Below are positions 27,843 to 38,086 of a stretch of DNA of 60,339 nucleotides, piece after piece (position 1 is the first letter of the stretch; every line of letters begins with the position of its first letter). The DNA is taken from contig JAYVEV010000076.1 in the NCBI GenBank assembly GCA_043773745.1, positions 1-60,339 on the forward strand, written 5' to 3'. The notes below the pieces were generated by a model. That model searched no databases. It saw nothing but the letters and a program-made list of their open reading frames with translations, and was not told the DNA's origin. Made by a program: the position numbers and the translations under genes. Origin of the DNA: UKL13-2 sp043773745. Its GTDB lineage: Bacteria; Pseudomonadota; Gammaproteobacteria; Burkholderiales; Usitatibacteraceae.

Positions 27843-28733
27843 ATGACAGATTTTCAAGACTGGGCGCGCCAAATTGCCATCGGCATGGAACAAACGCTTT
27901 CAGGTTTGCTTCCCGCACAGGGATCCAACCCGCCGCGCCTGCACGACGCCATGCGCTATGCCACGCTGGGTGGCGGCAAGCGGGTGCGGCCCATGCTGGC
28001 GTTTGCGGCGGGCTTGGTGACCGATGCCGACCCCGAGCGCATCAAAGTTGCCGCTGCCGCTGTTGAAATCATCCACGCTTACTCGTTAATCCATGATGAT
28101 TTGCCTTGTATGGACGATGATGTGCTGCGTCGCGGCCGGCCAACCTGCCATGTCGAGTTTGATGAAGCCGCCGCCTTATTAGCCGGAGACGCCTTACAGG
28201 CCTTGGCCTTTGAGCTAGTAAGCACTCATAAATTGGCGGATTCTGCAACGACACAGCTTGAGATGATTCAACTCTTTTCCCGCGCCTGCGGCTCCCATGG
28301 CATGGCAGGTGGGCAGGCGATTGATTTGGCGAATGTTGGACTTGCCATCACTCTGCCCGAGCTTGAGTTTATGCATATGCAAAAGACCGGCGCTTTGATC
28401 CGCGCGGCGGTGCTGTTAGGTGCCCAATGCGGCAAACCGCTTGACGATCAGGCCATGCAGCATCTCGATCGTTATGCCAAATGTGTTGGCCTCGCCTTTC
28501 AAGTAGTAGACGACGTGCTTGATTGCGAGTCTAATACGGACAAATTAGGTAAAACTGCTGGCAAAGATCAAGATGCAAACAAACCGACCTATGTCAGCTT
28601 GATGGGAATGGCCCCCGCCAAACAATTTGCGGATGAATTATTAGCCGATGCCATCGATTCACTAACCGGTTTTGATGCAACGGCTGACCGTTTAAGGGAA
28701 TTGGCTGAATTTATCGTGAGACGAGAACATTAA
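27843..28733 (+). CDS. ispA: Farnesyl diphosphate synthase (polyprenyl synthetase)
   Basis: This 296-residue prenyltransferase has the first aspartate-rich motif in IHDDLPCMDDDVLRRGRPT and the second in FQVVDDVLD, plus GGGKRVRPML. These bind Mg2+ and the diphosphates of DMAPP/GPP and IPP. It makes farnesyl diphosphate for quinones and undecaprenyl phosphate. It lies between xseB and dxs, which supplies its precursors. Confidence 0.95.
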   Translation: MTDFQDWARQIAIGMEQTLSGLLPAQGSNPPRLHDAMRYATLGGGKRVRPMLAFAAGLVTDADPERIKVAAAAVEIIHAYSLIHDDLPCMDDDVLRRGRPTCHVEFDEAAALLAGDALQALAFELVSTHKLADSATTQLEMIQLFSRACGSHGMAGGQAIDLANVGLAITLPELEFMHMQKTGALIRAAVLLGAQCGKPLDDQAMQHLDRYAKCVGLAFQVVDDVLDCESNTDKLGKTAGKDQDANKPTYVSLMGMAPAKQFADELLADAIDSLTGFDATADRLRELAEFIVRREH

Positions 28734-28785
28734 TAATTGATCAGCACTCCCGCTCAGCCGTCAGGATTGCTCTCACCTTTTGACC

Positions 28786-30726
28786 ATGACCACATCATCC
28801 CACTCCCTCTACCCGTTGCTTGATACGATCAACGATCCTGCTGACCTTCGCAAACTGGATAGGCGCGATTTGCCCGTGCTTGCCACAGAATTGCGCAACT
28901 ATATTGTTGAAGCCGTCGCAACTACCGGCGGACATTTTTCCTCCAACCTCGGCACCGTCGAGCTGACCATTGCCTTGCACTATGTCTTCAACACACCCGA
29001 AGATCGATTGGTGTGGGATGTGGGTCATCAGACTTACGGACACAAAATTTTAACCGGTCGCAAGGCCGGCATGTCGAAGCTCCGGCAAAAAGGCGGTATT
29101 GCCGGCTTCCCCCGCCGCGAGGAAAGTATTTACGACACATTTGGCACGGCACACTCATCGACTTCTATTTCGGCCGCACTGGGCATGGCGGTCGCAGCGA
29201 GGCTGAAGGGCAGCCCGCGCAAGGCGGTTGCCATCATTGGTGATGGTGCAATCACCGGCGGCATGGCCTTTGAGGCGATGAACAATGTCGGGCGCGAAAA
29301 CATCATTGTGATTTTGAATGACAACGATATGTCGATTTCCGAATCGATCGGCGCACTCAACAATTATTTCGCAAAGCTCATGTCCGGCCGCTTTTATGCC
29401 ACCACCAAAAAAACCGCGGAGCGTATTTTATCGGCTACCCCGACCTTCAAGGAAATCGCCAAGCGGGTTGAGGAACACGCCAAAGGCATGATTTCGCCGT
29501 CGACTATGTTTGAGGAGTTTGGCTTTAATTATGTCGGCCCGATTGATGGCCATAATGTTGATGTGCTGGTTGATACCCTCAGCAATATCCGCAAGCTCGA
29601 TGGCCCGCAATTTCTGCATGTGGTCACCAAAAAAGGGCAGGGCTACAAGCTCGCAGAAGACGATCCAATTCAATATCACGCTGCCGCGGGACGCTTTGAT
29701 CCGAAGATCGGCTTTGTAAAAGCCGCGCCTGCACCAGACGCGAAACCCAAACCTACTTACACGCAAATTTTCGGTGACTGGTTGTGCGATATGGCGGCGG
29801 CCGACAAGCGGCTCGTGGGTATCACGCCCGCTATGCGCGAAGGCTCCGGCATGGTGAAGTTTTCGCAGGATTTCCCCGCCCGCTACTTTGACGTCGCTAT
29901 TGCTGAGCAACATGCCGTTACCTTTGCGGCAGGCCTGGCTGCTGATGGCATTAAGCCAGTGCTGGCGATATATTCCACCTTCCTTCAACGCGGCTATGAC
30001 CAGTTAATTCACGATGTCGCGATTCAAAATTTGCCGATTGTGTTTGCGCTGGATCGCGGCGGTCTGGTCGGCGCTGACGGCCCAACCCATCACGGCGCAT
30101 TTGATATTTCGTATCTGCGCTGCATTCCCAACATGACCGTCATGACACCTTCTAACGAAGATGAATGTCGCCAAATGCTTTACACCGCTTTTTGCACGGA
30201 TTCGCCCACGGCGGTCCGCTATCCGCGTGGCAGCGGCCCGGGCGTGGCGTTGAAAAAAGAAATGACCGCGCTGCCCATAGGCAAAGGTGTCGTCGTTCGC
30301 GAAATCAAAGGGTTCGAATCGGCCATTAAAAAAACCCGCATCGCCATTTTGGCGTTCGGGTCTATGGTAAAGCCGGCTACCGATGCAGGCGAAGAGCTAA
30401 ACGCAACTGTGGCCAATATGCGCTTCGTCAAACCGATCGACGATGAGTTGATTTTTAGACTGGCCACTACGCACGATTATTTGGTGACCGTCGAAGAAAA
30501 CGTGGTGATGGGTGGGGCGGGCAGCGCAGTGCTGGAGTCACTGCAGGCACAAGGTTTAAATATCGGTGTACTGCAATTGGGACTACCCGATGAATTTGTC
30601 GAGCATGGTGATCCGGCGGTACTGCTGGCCGACTGCGGCTTGAACAAAGACGGCATGATCCAATCTATTCGCGATTGGCTCGCCCGCGAAGAGAGCAAAC
30701 AGCCGTCGCAAAAAACGGCCAGTTAA
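28786..30726 (+). CDS. dxs: 1-deoxy-D-xylulose-5-phosphate synthase
   Basis: This protein of about 646 residues is full-length Dxs. It has TTGGHFSSNLG and VWDVGHQTYGHKILTGR at the N-terminus, the thiamine diphosphate site GDGAITGGMAFEAMN with DNDMSISE, and the transketolase middle domain with AEQHAVTFAAGLA. It joins pyruvate and glyceraldehyde-3-phosphate in the first step of the MEP isoprenoid pathway. The ATG at 28786 is preferred over a TTG two codons earlier. Confidence 0.97.
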   Translation: MTTSSHSLYPLLDTINDPADLRKLDRRDLPVLATELRNYIVEAVATTGGHFSSNLGTVELTIALHYVFNTPEDRLVWDVGHQTYGHKILTGRKAGMSKLRQKGGIAGFPRREESIYDTFGTAHSSTSISAALGMAVAARLKGSPRKAVAIIGDGAITGGMAFEAMNNVGRENIIVILNDNDMSISESIGALNNYFAKLMSGRFYATTKKTAERILSATPTFKEIAKRVEEHAKGMISPSTMFEEFGFNYVGPIDGHNVDVLVDTLSNIRKLDGPQFLHVVTKKGQGYKLAEDDPIQYHAAAGRFDPKIGFVKAAPAPDAKPKPTYTQIFGDWLCDMAAADKRLVGITPAMREGSGMVKFSQDFPARYFDVAIAEQHAVTFAAGLAADGIKPVLAIYSTFLQRGYDQLIHDVAIQNLPIVFALDRGGLVGADGPTHHGAFDISYLRCIPNMTVMTPSNEDECRQMLYTAFCTDSPTAVRYPRGSGPGVALKKEMTALPIGKGVVVREIKGFESAIKKTRIAILAFGSMVKPATDAGEELNATVANMRFVKPIDDELIFRLATTHDYLVTVEENVVMGGAGSAVLESLQAQGLNIGVLQLGLPDEFVEHGDPAVLLADCGLNKDGMIQSIRDWLAREESKQPSQKTAS

Positions 30727-30753
30727 ATCCGCTTAGCCAATGCAAAGCGCCTG

Positions 30754-31872
30754 TCAATAACGCAGGAATAAACGGAAACGCTCAAGCTCTTCATCCAGCG
30801 CCTCACGAAAAGCCACTTCACGTGGCTTTTTTGTTACGTAGCCGATATCAATACTAAGCTTGTTGTTATCGTTACCCGTCACGCCGATATTGGCCCAACC
30901 AATGATATTTTCACGCCACAGCATCGGCAGCGCGTAATAGCCAAGCTTTCGCTTTGCCGGTGGCGTATAGGCTTCGAAACGATAAGCCCAGCCCCATAAA
31001 TGTTCGAAGCGACGACGATCCCACACGATCGGGTCAAACGGCGCCAATAATTTCACCCCGGCCGGCGTCCCCTCCACTGCGGCCTGTGCAAAGACTGCAT
31101 TTTCATCAGCAGGCCATATATAAACTAATCCTTCGATCAACTCGCGTCGCAATATCTGGCGCGACACCATCAACTCAATACGCTTCAAGTAATCAGCCTC
31201 GGGTTTGTAATGACCCATCATGCTGATGAGTTGCGTAAGCGAGCGCTGCGGCAGCGGCGCATATAGATTGACCAGCAATCGTATGAGGCCATCGGCACGT
31301 TGCGTTGGCGACAGCTTTTCAAGCGTATTCAGTCGACGCGCAAGTCCATATACCCGCACACCAGATTCGCGATGAGCCACCGCAGCGCGGCCCTCCCGAT
31401 GCAATGATTCCAGCATCATGGTGGTCGCCGAAGAGTTGCCGCCCCAGCCATTGGTGCGTCGGCCCATGCCGAGAACCCGCTCGATTTCGCGCGGATGCAC
31501 ATGAATATTTTCGTGGAGATAATCCAGCACTTTACGGCGCAACGGTTGATGCTCCGCGATAAAAGCTTGCCAGCGCGGTGACAGCTTGCGCGGATACAGT
31601 AGTGGCAAATGACGATGCGGGAAAAAGCCGTAGTTATGCAGCATATCTTCGGCTACATCCATGTCCGGATATTTTTTCTCCAAATCATCGATGCGATAAT
31701 TCTTAACACGGTGGCGCAGGATCAGATCTTGCGCGCGTGCGGGTGCGCGAATCGGGTCAGCCTGCACATAGCCGAGCGTATCAATGGCGCTCACCAGACT
31801 TTGCGGCACAAACAGCGAGCGCGATACGGCGTAATGCGCGAGCTGCCTGCTGTTAATGTTTTCACTCACCAT
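30754..31872 (-). CDS. YcaQ-like winged-helix DNA glycosylase
   Basis: This 372-residue protein matches the HTH_42/YcaQ family of crosslink-repair glycosylases. It has the conserved GYVQADPI segment (the QxD catalytic motif), several winged-helix modules and a KLLAPFDPIVWDRRRFEHLWG segment followed by RKLGYYALP. YcaQ enzymes unhook DNA interstrand crosslinks. It is convergent with dxs and probably cotranscribed with the GST and Old Yellow Enzyme genes before it (gaps of 35 and 45 bases). Confidence 0.85.
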   Translation of the reverse strand: MVSENINSRQLAHYAVSRSLFVPQSLVSAIDTLGYVQADPIRAPARAQDLILRHRVKNYRIDDLEKKYPDMDVAEDMLHNYGFFPHRHLPLLYPRKLSPRWQAFIAEHQPLRRKVLDYLHENIHVHPREIERVLGMGRRTNGWGGNSSATTMMLESLHREGRAAVAHRESGVRVYGLARRLNTLEKLSPTQRADGLIRLLVNLYAPLPQRSLTQLISMMGHYKPEADYLKRIELMVSRQILRRELIEGLVYIWPADENAVFAQAAVEGTPAGVKLLAPFDPIVWDRRRFEHLWGWAYRFEAYTPPAKRKLGYYALPMLWRENIIGWANIGVTGNDNNKLSIDIGYVTKKPREVAFREALDEELERFRLFLRY

Positions 31873-31907
31873 TCAATATTACGCGATTGCGACATTTGCG
31901 CCACCGC

Positions 31908-32612
31908 TTACTTAATCACGCTTTTGTCCTGCCCGAATAAAATTTTGCGTGAACCTTCATCATTAATACTGGGCGTTGAAGCTGGGTTGACTTCCTTTGA
32001 GCGCGCATAGGCGCGGCCCGTAGCAGGTCGCACATTGATGGCCTCGTGCCAGCGGGCCAGGTGCGGAAAATCAGCCGGATTCTGACTTTGCCGCTCCCAC
32101 AAAATCCACGGGTAACAGGCCATGTCGGCAATCGTGTATTGATTGCCGCAGATGAATTTTTTTTCGGCCAAGCGTTTATTCAGGACGCCGTACAAGCGCG
32201 AGGTTTCTTTTACATAACGATCAATCGCGTAAGGGATTTTCTCGGGCGCATATTGTGCGAAGTGGTGGTTCTGCCCCAGCATCGGGCCAAGTCCGCCCAT
32301 TTGCCAAAACAACCACTCTATACATTCAACCTGACCGCGCAAATCTTTAGGAATGAACTTGCCGGTTTTGCCGGCCAAATACAACAGGATGGCGCCAGAC
32401 TCAAAAACACTAATCGGCTTTTTGCCGTCCACGGGCTCGCTATCGATAATCGCCGGCATGCGATTGTTGGGCGAGAATTTCAAAAACTCGAGTGCAAATT
32501 GATCGCCCTTACCGATATTGATGCCATGCAGGTTGTAGGCGATTTTCGCCTCTTCCAAAAACAACGTTATTTTGTGGCCGTTCGGCGTAGGCCAGTAGTA
32601 GAGGTCAATCAT
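31908..32612 (-). CDS. Glutathione S-transferase family protein (YfcG/YghU type)
   Basis: This 234-residue protein has the thioredoxin-fold N-terminal domain with YYWPTPNGHKITLFLEEAK and SPNNRMPAIID, and the all-helical C-terminal domain with GMGP-like GLGPMLGQNHHF and ADMACYPWI. The SPNNRMPAI segment points to the Nu-class YfcG/YghU proteins, which have disulfide-bond reductase activity with glutathione. The second half of the helical domain is present to the end. Confidence 0.88.
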   Translation of the reverse strand: MIDLYYWPTPNGHKITLFLEEAKIAYNLHGINIGKGDQFALEFLKFSPNNRMPAIIDSEPVDGKKPISVFESGAILLYLAGKTGKFIPKDLRGQVECIEWLFWQMGGLGPMLGQNHHFAQYAPEKIPYAIDRYVKETSRLYGVLNKRLAEKKFICGNQYTIADMACYPWILWERQSQNPADFPHLARWHEAINVRPATGRAYARSKEVNPASTPSINDEGSRKILFGQDKSVIK

Positions 32613-32657
32613 AAAGACTCCAATAGAAATTATTTTGACTGATGCATTGGTGCAACA

Positions 32658-33737
32658 TCACTTACCAAACGCATTCACACCCGCTCGTTTGTACTGATCG
32701 GGCCACATCGGTGCATTGTCCAATTCCTGCGCCGCATGAATCGGCCAATACGGATCACGCAGCAATGCACGCGCCAAAAATACGCAGTCTGCATCACCAT
32801 CACCGATGATTTGTTCGGCTTGCACCGGCTCAGTAATCAAGCCGACTGCACCAGTGGGTACAGCAGCAGCCTCACGAATGGCGCGGGCGAATGGCACCTG
32901 ATAGCCGGGGCGAATGGTCATTTTTGCATCCGCAACATTGCCGCCAGACGAGACATCAATCAGATCAATACCAACATCTTTTGCGCGTTTGCACAATTCA
33001 ATCGATTGCGTAATATCCCAACCGCCTTCTTTCCAATCGCTGGCCGAGAGCCGCAAAAATACCGGCCACTCTGCTGGCCAAGTATCACGCACCGCCGCGC
33101 ATAGTTCCAGGGAAAAACGCATGCGATTTTCCAGCGAACCGCCATATTGGTCAGTACGCGTATTCGATAACGGCGATAAAAATTCATGGGCCAAATAGCC
33201 ATGTGCGGCATGAATTTCAGGCACTTCAAATCCGGCGATCAGCGAGCGTTTTGCCGCTTCAACAAACGCATCAATATTGGCGCGGATATCGCTGACGGTC
33301 ATCTCATGCGGCTGCGGATAGCTCGGTAAAAACGCAAGCTCGCTGGGCCCGATCACCGGCCAGCCGCCTGCCTCTTCAGCCACTTTGCCGTGTCCGCGCC
33401 ACGGTGAAAATGTCGAGGCCTTGCGGCCCGCGTGCGCGAGTTGAATACTGGGCACCGCCCCCTGTGCTTTGATAAACGCAGCAATCGGTGCCCATGCCTG
33501 CATTTGCGCATCGTTCCAGATGCCGGCATCTTCAGGCGAGATGCGCCCAGCCGCCGTTACCGCCGCCGCCTCGGTCATCACCAGCGCCGCGCCACCCACT
33601 GCGCGCGAGCCTAAATGCACCAAATGCCAGTGGGTCGGCACACCGTCTGTACAACTGTATTGGCACATGGGTGAAACAAAAATACGGTTTTTGAAAGTCA
33701 GTTCACGTAAGGTGAGAGGGGAAAATAGCTGGGACAT
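32658..33737 (-). CDS. Old Yellow Enzyme family NADPH dehydrogenase (YqjM/NamA type)
   Basis: This 359-residue FMN-binding barrel protein has FKNRIFVSPMCQYSC at the start (the Cys that tunes FMN), QLAHAGRKAS, the substrate-binding histidines in HAAHGYLAHEFLSP and the NTRTDQYGGSLENR signature. It reduces activated C=C bonds of enones and nitro compounds with NADPH. The physiological substrate is unknown. It is the first gene of a likely three-gene operon with the GST and YcaQ-like genes. Confidence 0.92.
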   Translation of the reverse strand: MSQLFSPLTLRELTFKNRIFVSPMCQYSCTDGVPTHWHLVHLGSRAVGGAALVMTEAAAVTAAGRISPEDAGIWNDAQMQAWAPIAAFIKAQGAVPSIQLAHAGRKASTFSPWRGHGKVAEEAGGWPVIGPSELAFLPSYPQPHEMTVSDIRANIDAFVEAAKRSLIAGFEVPEIHAAHGYLAHEFLSPLSNTRTDQYGGSLENRMRFSLELCAAVRDTWPAEWPVFLRLSASDWKEGGWDITQSIELCKRAKDVGIDLIDVSSGGNVADAKMTIRPGYQVPFARAIREAAAVPTGAVGLITEPVQAEQIIGDGDADCVFLARALLRDPYWPIHAAQELDNAPMWPDQYKRAGVNAFGK

Positions 33738-33864
33738 GTTGGTTTAACTCGTCTTAATTAGTGTTGTGGGGTTGCTTACAAAATTGAATGGTGATTTTAG
33801 TGTGGCAATAAGTCAGAATAACGCCTAATCCAGAATAAGTGCCTTGACTAAAAGCAGCACAAAC

Positions 33865-34788
33865 ATGAACCGACGCACACTCCTCACCCCGCTTAAAGAT
33901 TGGGAGCAGCATGGCCAACGATTTCGTTATCGTGGCCACCCTGTTTTTTTTGCCAAAGCCGATAACCCCAATCGGTCCACCTTGTTACTGATTCACGGCT
34001 TTCCCACGGCGTCGTGGGATTGGTCGGCAGTGTGGGCGCCGCTCTTGCCGCATTTTCAGTTGCTGGCACCAGACTTAATCGGCTTTGGGTTTTCTGCCAA
34101 ACCCGCAGACCACGATTACAGCATTCACGATCAAGCAAGCTTGTGTGAGGCGCTCCTGACGCAGGCTGGCGTTGATGAATATCACATCCTCGCACACGAC
34201 TATGGCGATACCGTTGCACAAGAATTGCTGGCGCGCAGCCTCGAAGGTGGGTTGCGTCCCCGACTAAAAAGCGTGTGTTTTTTGAATGGCGGATTATTTC
34301 CCGAAACCCATCGCCCGCGCCTCATTCAACGTTTATTACTCAGCCCACTGGGATCGTGGATTGCCAACATGACCACCAAAGAAAAAATTGCCTCAAACTT
34401 GCTAGCGATTGCGGGGCCCGCGCATCCGCCCAGCAGTGAGGAGATTGATGGCTTCTGGACGCTGATTACCAACAACGACGGGCTGCACGTTTTTCCCAAA
34501 CTGATCCACTACATGCGCGAACGGCGAAAAAATCGCACCCGATGGGTGGGCGCGCTCACTCAAGCCACGATTCCGCTGCGCTTGATCAACGGCGCGGCGG
34601 ATCCGATTTCAGGCGAGCATATGGCCGCACGTTATCAGCAGTTGGTGCCGAATTCAGATTGCATATTGCTTAACGGTATCGGTCACTACCCACAGGTGGA
34701 AGCGCCCACGCTGGTGGCCGATATGCTGCTCAATTTTCACGACACACGCGTAAACGCTTCGTTACACCCGACCTCAAAGCAACCATGA
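33865..34788 (+). CDS. Alpha/beta hydrolase, epoxide-hydrolase/MEST-like
   Basis: This protein of about 307 residues has the alpha/beta-hydrolase core: LIHGFPTASWDW (oxyanion HGFP), AHDYGDTVAQELL (nucleophile elbow with Asp rather than Ser), an acid in INGAADPISG and the histidine in GIGHYPQVE. HDYGD is the elbow seen in MEST-type and epoxide-hydrolase relatives, so it may act through an aspartyl ester; the substrate is unknown. The ATG at 33865 is chosen over a TTG at 33844. Its stop overlaps the next start by four bases. Confidence 0.85.
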   Translation: MNRRTLLTPLKDWEQHGQRFRYRGHPVFFAKADNPNRSTLLLIHGFPTASWDWSAVWAPLLPHFQLLAPDLIGFGFSAKPADHDYSIHDQASLCEALLTQAGVDEYHILAHDYGDTVAQELLARSLEGGLRPRLKSVCFLNGGLFPETHRPRLIQRLLLSPLGSWIANMTTKEKIASNLLAIAGPAHPPSSEEIDGFWTLITNNDGLHVFPKLIHYMRERRKNRTRWVGALTQATIPLRLINGAADPISGEHMAARYQQLVPNSDCILLNGIGHYPQVEAPTLVADMLLNFHDTRVNASLHPTSKQP

Positions 34789-35963
34789 GTAATATTGAGC
34801 TTCGCGCCGGACCGCGGGCGATTGCGCATATTCGCGCGCACGGCTTACGCCCGCAGGATATTGATATTGTCCCCGGCGCGGCCGGTGGCCCGAAAGGGTT
34901 GGGCCTCGCCAAGCTGGACGAGTGGCTGTTTGCAGACTGGCTACCGCAAGGCTTTGCGCAACGCACGCATCCCACCCACCTGATCGGCGCATCGATTGGC
35001 GCATGGCGTTTTGCCGCAGTGTGTCGTGGCATGGCCGACCATAAATTTTCTGCCGATGAAACCCGCAAAGCGCTAGCGCTTTTTGCCAAGGTCTACAGCG
35101 AAACCCAATACGGTAAAAATGCGGGTGCCGCCGCCATCACCGAAAGCGCGCGCAACCTGATTGATCTGTTGTTCGAAGGACAGGTGGCCAATGTGCTGGC
35201 CCATCCCCACTATCACCTCAATGTCCTCGCGGTACGCGGCAAGGGCATTCTCGCGCGCGAGCAGCGAGGTCGCACCCATGCAGGCTATGCGTTGGCCGCG
35301 CTGGCGAACGCCGCCGGACGAAAGCATTTGCGGCATTTTCTGGATCGCACCTGGTTTTATTCCGGATATGAAACCCCAGTATCCACGGCAATCTCGGGGC
35401 AAAAATGGCCTACAAACCTCGCCAGTACTGGGGTTGTCAATATGGCGTCATTCTTTGCTTCGCTCCAGCTTGATCCGTTCAAAACAGAATATGCCGCACT
35501 GACTGAAAATAATTTTCGAGATGTATTGATTGCCTCAGGCTCCATTCCATTGGTGCTCGAAGGTGTCGTCGGCATTGACGGCGCGTCCGAAGGCACTTAT
35601 TGGGATGGCGGCATCATTGATTACCACCTGCATTTACCTTACGCCCACACCGAAGGCCTGGTGCTCTATCCGCACTTCACCAACAAAATTGTGCCGGGCT
35701 GGCTGGATAAAATGCTGCCGTGGCGCAAAGCAAAAGGCGCGTCGCTGGATAATGTCGTGCTGGTATGCCCCAGCGCGACATATCTGGATAAGCTACCGCT
35801 GAAAAAGTTGCCCGACCGCAACGACTTCAAACGCTTCGAGAACGACTACGATGCCCGCGTCAAATATTGGCGATTCGCGATGGATGAAAGCGAGCGCTTG
35901 CGTGACGAGTTGGCAGGGTTGATTGAGCGCGGTGATGTGGCGGGAAGGTTGCAGGCGATATAA
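34785..35963 (+). CDS. Patatin-like phospholipase family protein
   Basis: This 392-residue protein has the patatin triad layout: a glycine-rich oxyanion loop (GAAGGPKGLGL), the nucleophile in GASIGAWR and the aspartate in YWDGGIIDYH. Together these form the Ser-Asp dyad of patatin lipid acyl hydrolases. The loop is more divergent than in the best-known bacterial patatins. Translation is coupled to the alpha/beta hydrolase by an ATGA overlap, so the two probably act on related lipid esters. Confidence 0.82.
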   Translation: MSNIELRAGPRAIAHIRAHGLRPQDIDIVPGAAGGPKGLGLAKLDEWLFADWLPQGFAQRTHPTHLIGASIGAWRFAAVCRGMADHKFSADETRKALALFAKVYSETQYGKNAGAAAITESARNLIDLLFEGQVANVLAHPHYHLNVLAVRGKGILAREQRGRTHAGYALAALANAAGRKHLRHFLDRTWFYSGYETPVSTAISGQKWPTNLASTGVVNMASFFASLQLDPFKTEYAALTENNFRDVLIASGSIPLVLEGVVGIDGASEGTYWDGGIIDYHLHLPYAHTEGLVLYPHFTNKIVPGWLDKMLPWRKAKGASLDNVVLVCPSATYLDKLPLKKLPDRNDFKRFENDYDARVKYWRFAMDESERLRDELAGLIERGDVAGRLQAI

Positions 35964-36160
35964 ATGTGTAGAACGCTGAAGTCAGGTCTAGCTAAATAGC
36001 ATTGTGCCGCCTCAATACGGATGCAATACGAAGAACGCTGCTACATATCTAGACTGACCCCATTTGCGGTGTTAACAAAAGATTAGGCGGTGCACACGCT
36101 TGATTCAATACCCTGATTGAGGGCGAAGCGAAGAATAACAATTTTTAGGCATGCAACCAA

Positions 36161-38038
36161 CTATGCCGCAACTTCCACCTGCAGCCAACCCCGCACGCTG
36201 TTGATAAACCACACGGATTGCGCACGCGGCAGATCATCCAGGGTCAACACCTGCTCGATAATATCACCGCCTGCGATCAGCTCTGCGCGCAGCACACCGG
36301 CCAATAGTCCGCTGGACAAACTCGGTGTAAACCATTTCCCGTCGATGTCGAGTACCAGCGAGCCGTAGGTAAATTCGGTGAGTTCGCGCTGTTGATTCCA
36401 CAGCAGTACATCAAATGCTTCGGGGTGTTGTTGGCGGTGGGTGTCGTACACTGCGCGGCGGGTGGTCTTGTGATGCAACGCGCGTTCATGCCGATCCACT
36501 GGCGTATTGGCCAGGGCAACATTACGGGCAGCGGCAGATATTTTTTCAAAACTCCCCACTGGCTGGCTATCCTGAGACATTTTTGCTTCGAACGCCGCTC
36601 CAACGCTAGGGTTTTTCCATATGGGCGATGGTGAATCGAGCAGCTCACTCGTCAACGAAATCGTCCCGACACGGGTGACCAGTAAACGCACCCGCCGCAC
36701 TTCTCCCACATGCGAGCGCGAATGTTCTTGTAAGGCATCGCGAATGCTTTTTTCGTCCACTGCAAAGCCAAGCACCGATGCCGATGCCCGCAACCGCTCA
36801 AGATGCCGTTCTAGCCACGCGTATTTATTATTTTCAAGGCGCAATGTTTCGAGTAATTCATAGCCGTGCGATGCACTCTTCATGAACGCGGCTTTGGCCA
36901 TCGCCTCCGCATACTCGTCGCGGGTATCGGAATCCCAGACAATACCCCCGCCGACACCGCAAGTAGCGTTGCCAGATTCGGCCTCAATCACGATGGTGCG
37001 AATCGGCACATTGAATACGCAATTGCCATCGGGCGAAATAAAGCCGAGCGCGCCGCAATACACACCGCGCGGCGAGGTTTCACATTCAGCAATGACTGCA
37101 GATGATTTTATTTTGGGTGCGCCGGTGATCGAACCGCAGGGGAACAGCGCCTTAAAAATATCCGCAATAGTGGTGCCGCCGCGGGTTTCCGCTATCACGG
37201 TGGACGTCATTTGATACAAGGTAGGGTAGGTCTCCAGCGTGAATAAATTGGGCACAGCGACCGTGCCTGGCCTGGCGACGCGCGAAACATCGTTACGCAG
37301 CAAATCAACGATCATTAAATTTTCAGCGCGGTTTTTGCCGGATTGCAACAGTGCTTCAGCGAGTCTGGCATCATCGCGCTGCCAGGCTGGCCAGAGCTCA
37401 CTTTCAACCGGCGGTGGCGCGCTTCGTTTGGCGGTGCCTTTCATCGGTCGGGTGCGCAAGGTGTGGCCATCCCACGAAAAAAATAATTCCGGCGACAGCG
37501 ATAAAATACGATGGCTACCGATATCAAGAAACGCATTGAACCGCCCGTGCGAATCACGTCGCAAATCTTCGTACCATGCCTGCGCGCAACCTGAAAATTG
37601 ACTGCGCAACCGCAGCGTAAAATTAGCCTGATAAATATCGCCGTTGCGAATAGACTCGCGAATTTTTTTGATTGATTCCGCGTATTGTTCAGGCGTGGTA
37701 TCGGGCTGCCACTCGTCTATGTTGTATAGCTCCAGCCCGCCAACAGCTGGTGAGTGCGTCACCTGGGTAGTATCGAAAATACCAAACCACAACAGCGGTA
37801 GGCCATCGTTTTTTGTTGCCGTGTTTGCAAAAGTAGCGAGCGCGGGATCAAATGCGGCAGCAGCTTCGTAGGCCAGAAAGCCGGCCGCATAACGGCCGCC
37901 CGCAGTCGCCTCTGCAATCAATTCAAGTGCAGGCTGAACCTCATCAATATGCCGGGCAATGATGACGCGCTCGGCATCGCCGAATGCGAGCGGCGGTGCG
38001 CTGGCTGAGAATGATTTATTGAAATTAAAAATGAGCAT
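36161..38038 (-). CDS. pabB: Bifunctional aminodeoxychorismate synthase component I / lyase (PabB-PabC fusion)
   Basis: This 625-residue protein fuses two steps of p-aminobenzoate synthesis. Residues 1 to about 385 form the chorismate-binding PabB domain (DIYQANFTLRLRS, SPELFFSW, TRPMKGTAKR, LFPCGSITGAPKIK). From about residue 390 on there is an aminotransferase class IV/PabC domain, with the PLP lysine in HHKTTRRAVYD and ELTEFTYGSLVL. The fusion would take chorismate with ammonia or PabA-bound glutamine to aminodeoxychorismate and then to PABA for folate. PabBC fusions are known in other proteobacteria. Confidence 0.92.
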   Translation of the reverse strand: MLIFNFNKSFSASAPPLAFGDAERVIIARHIDEVQPALELIAEATAGGRYAAGFLAYEAAAAFDPALATFANTATKNDGLPLLWFGIFDTTQVTHSPAVGGLELYNIDEWQPDTTPEQYAESIKKIRESIRNGDIYQANFTLRLRSQFSGCAQAWYEDLRRDSHGRFNAFLDIGSHRILSLSPELFFSWDGHTLRTRPMKGTAKRSAPPPVESELWPAWQRDDARLAEALLQSGKNRAENLMIVDLLRNDVSRVARPGTVAVPNLFTLETYPTLYQMTSTVIAETRGGTTIADIFKALFPCGSITGAPKIKSSAVIAECETSPRGVYCGALGFISPDGNCVFNVPIRTIVIEAESGNATCGVGGGIVWDSDTRDEYAEAMAKAAFMKSASHGYELLETLRLENNKYAWLERHLERLRASASVLGFAVDEKSIRDALQEHSRSHVGEVRRVRLLVTRVGTISLTSELLDSPSPIWKNPSVGAAFEAKMSQDSQPVGSFEKISAAARNVALANTPVDRHERALHHKTTRRAVYDTHRQQHPEAFDVLLWNQQRELTEFTYGSLVLDIDGKWFTPSLSSGLLAGVLRAELIAGGDIIEQVLTLDDLPRAQSVWFINSVRGWLQVEVAA

Positions 38039-38086
38039 GGGAAAGGGCTACCGACCTGCTTGCCTGCTGGTCAGCGCCCCATGATC

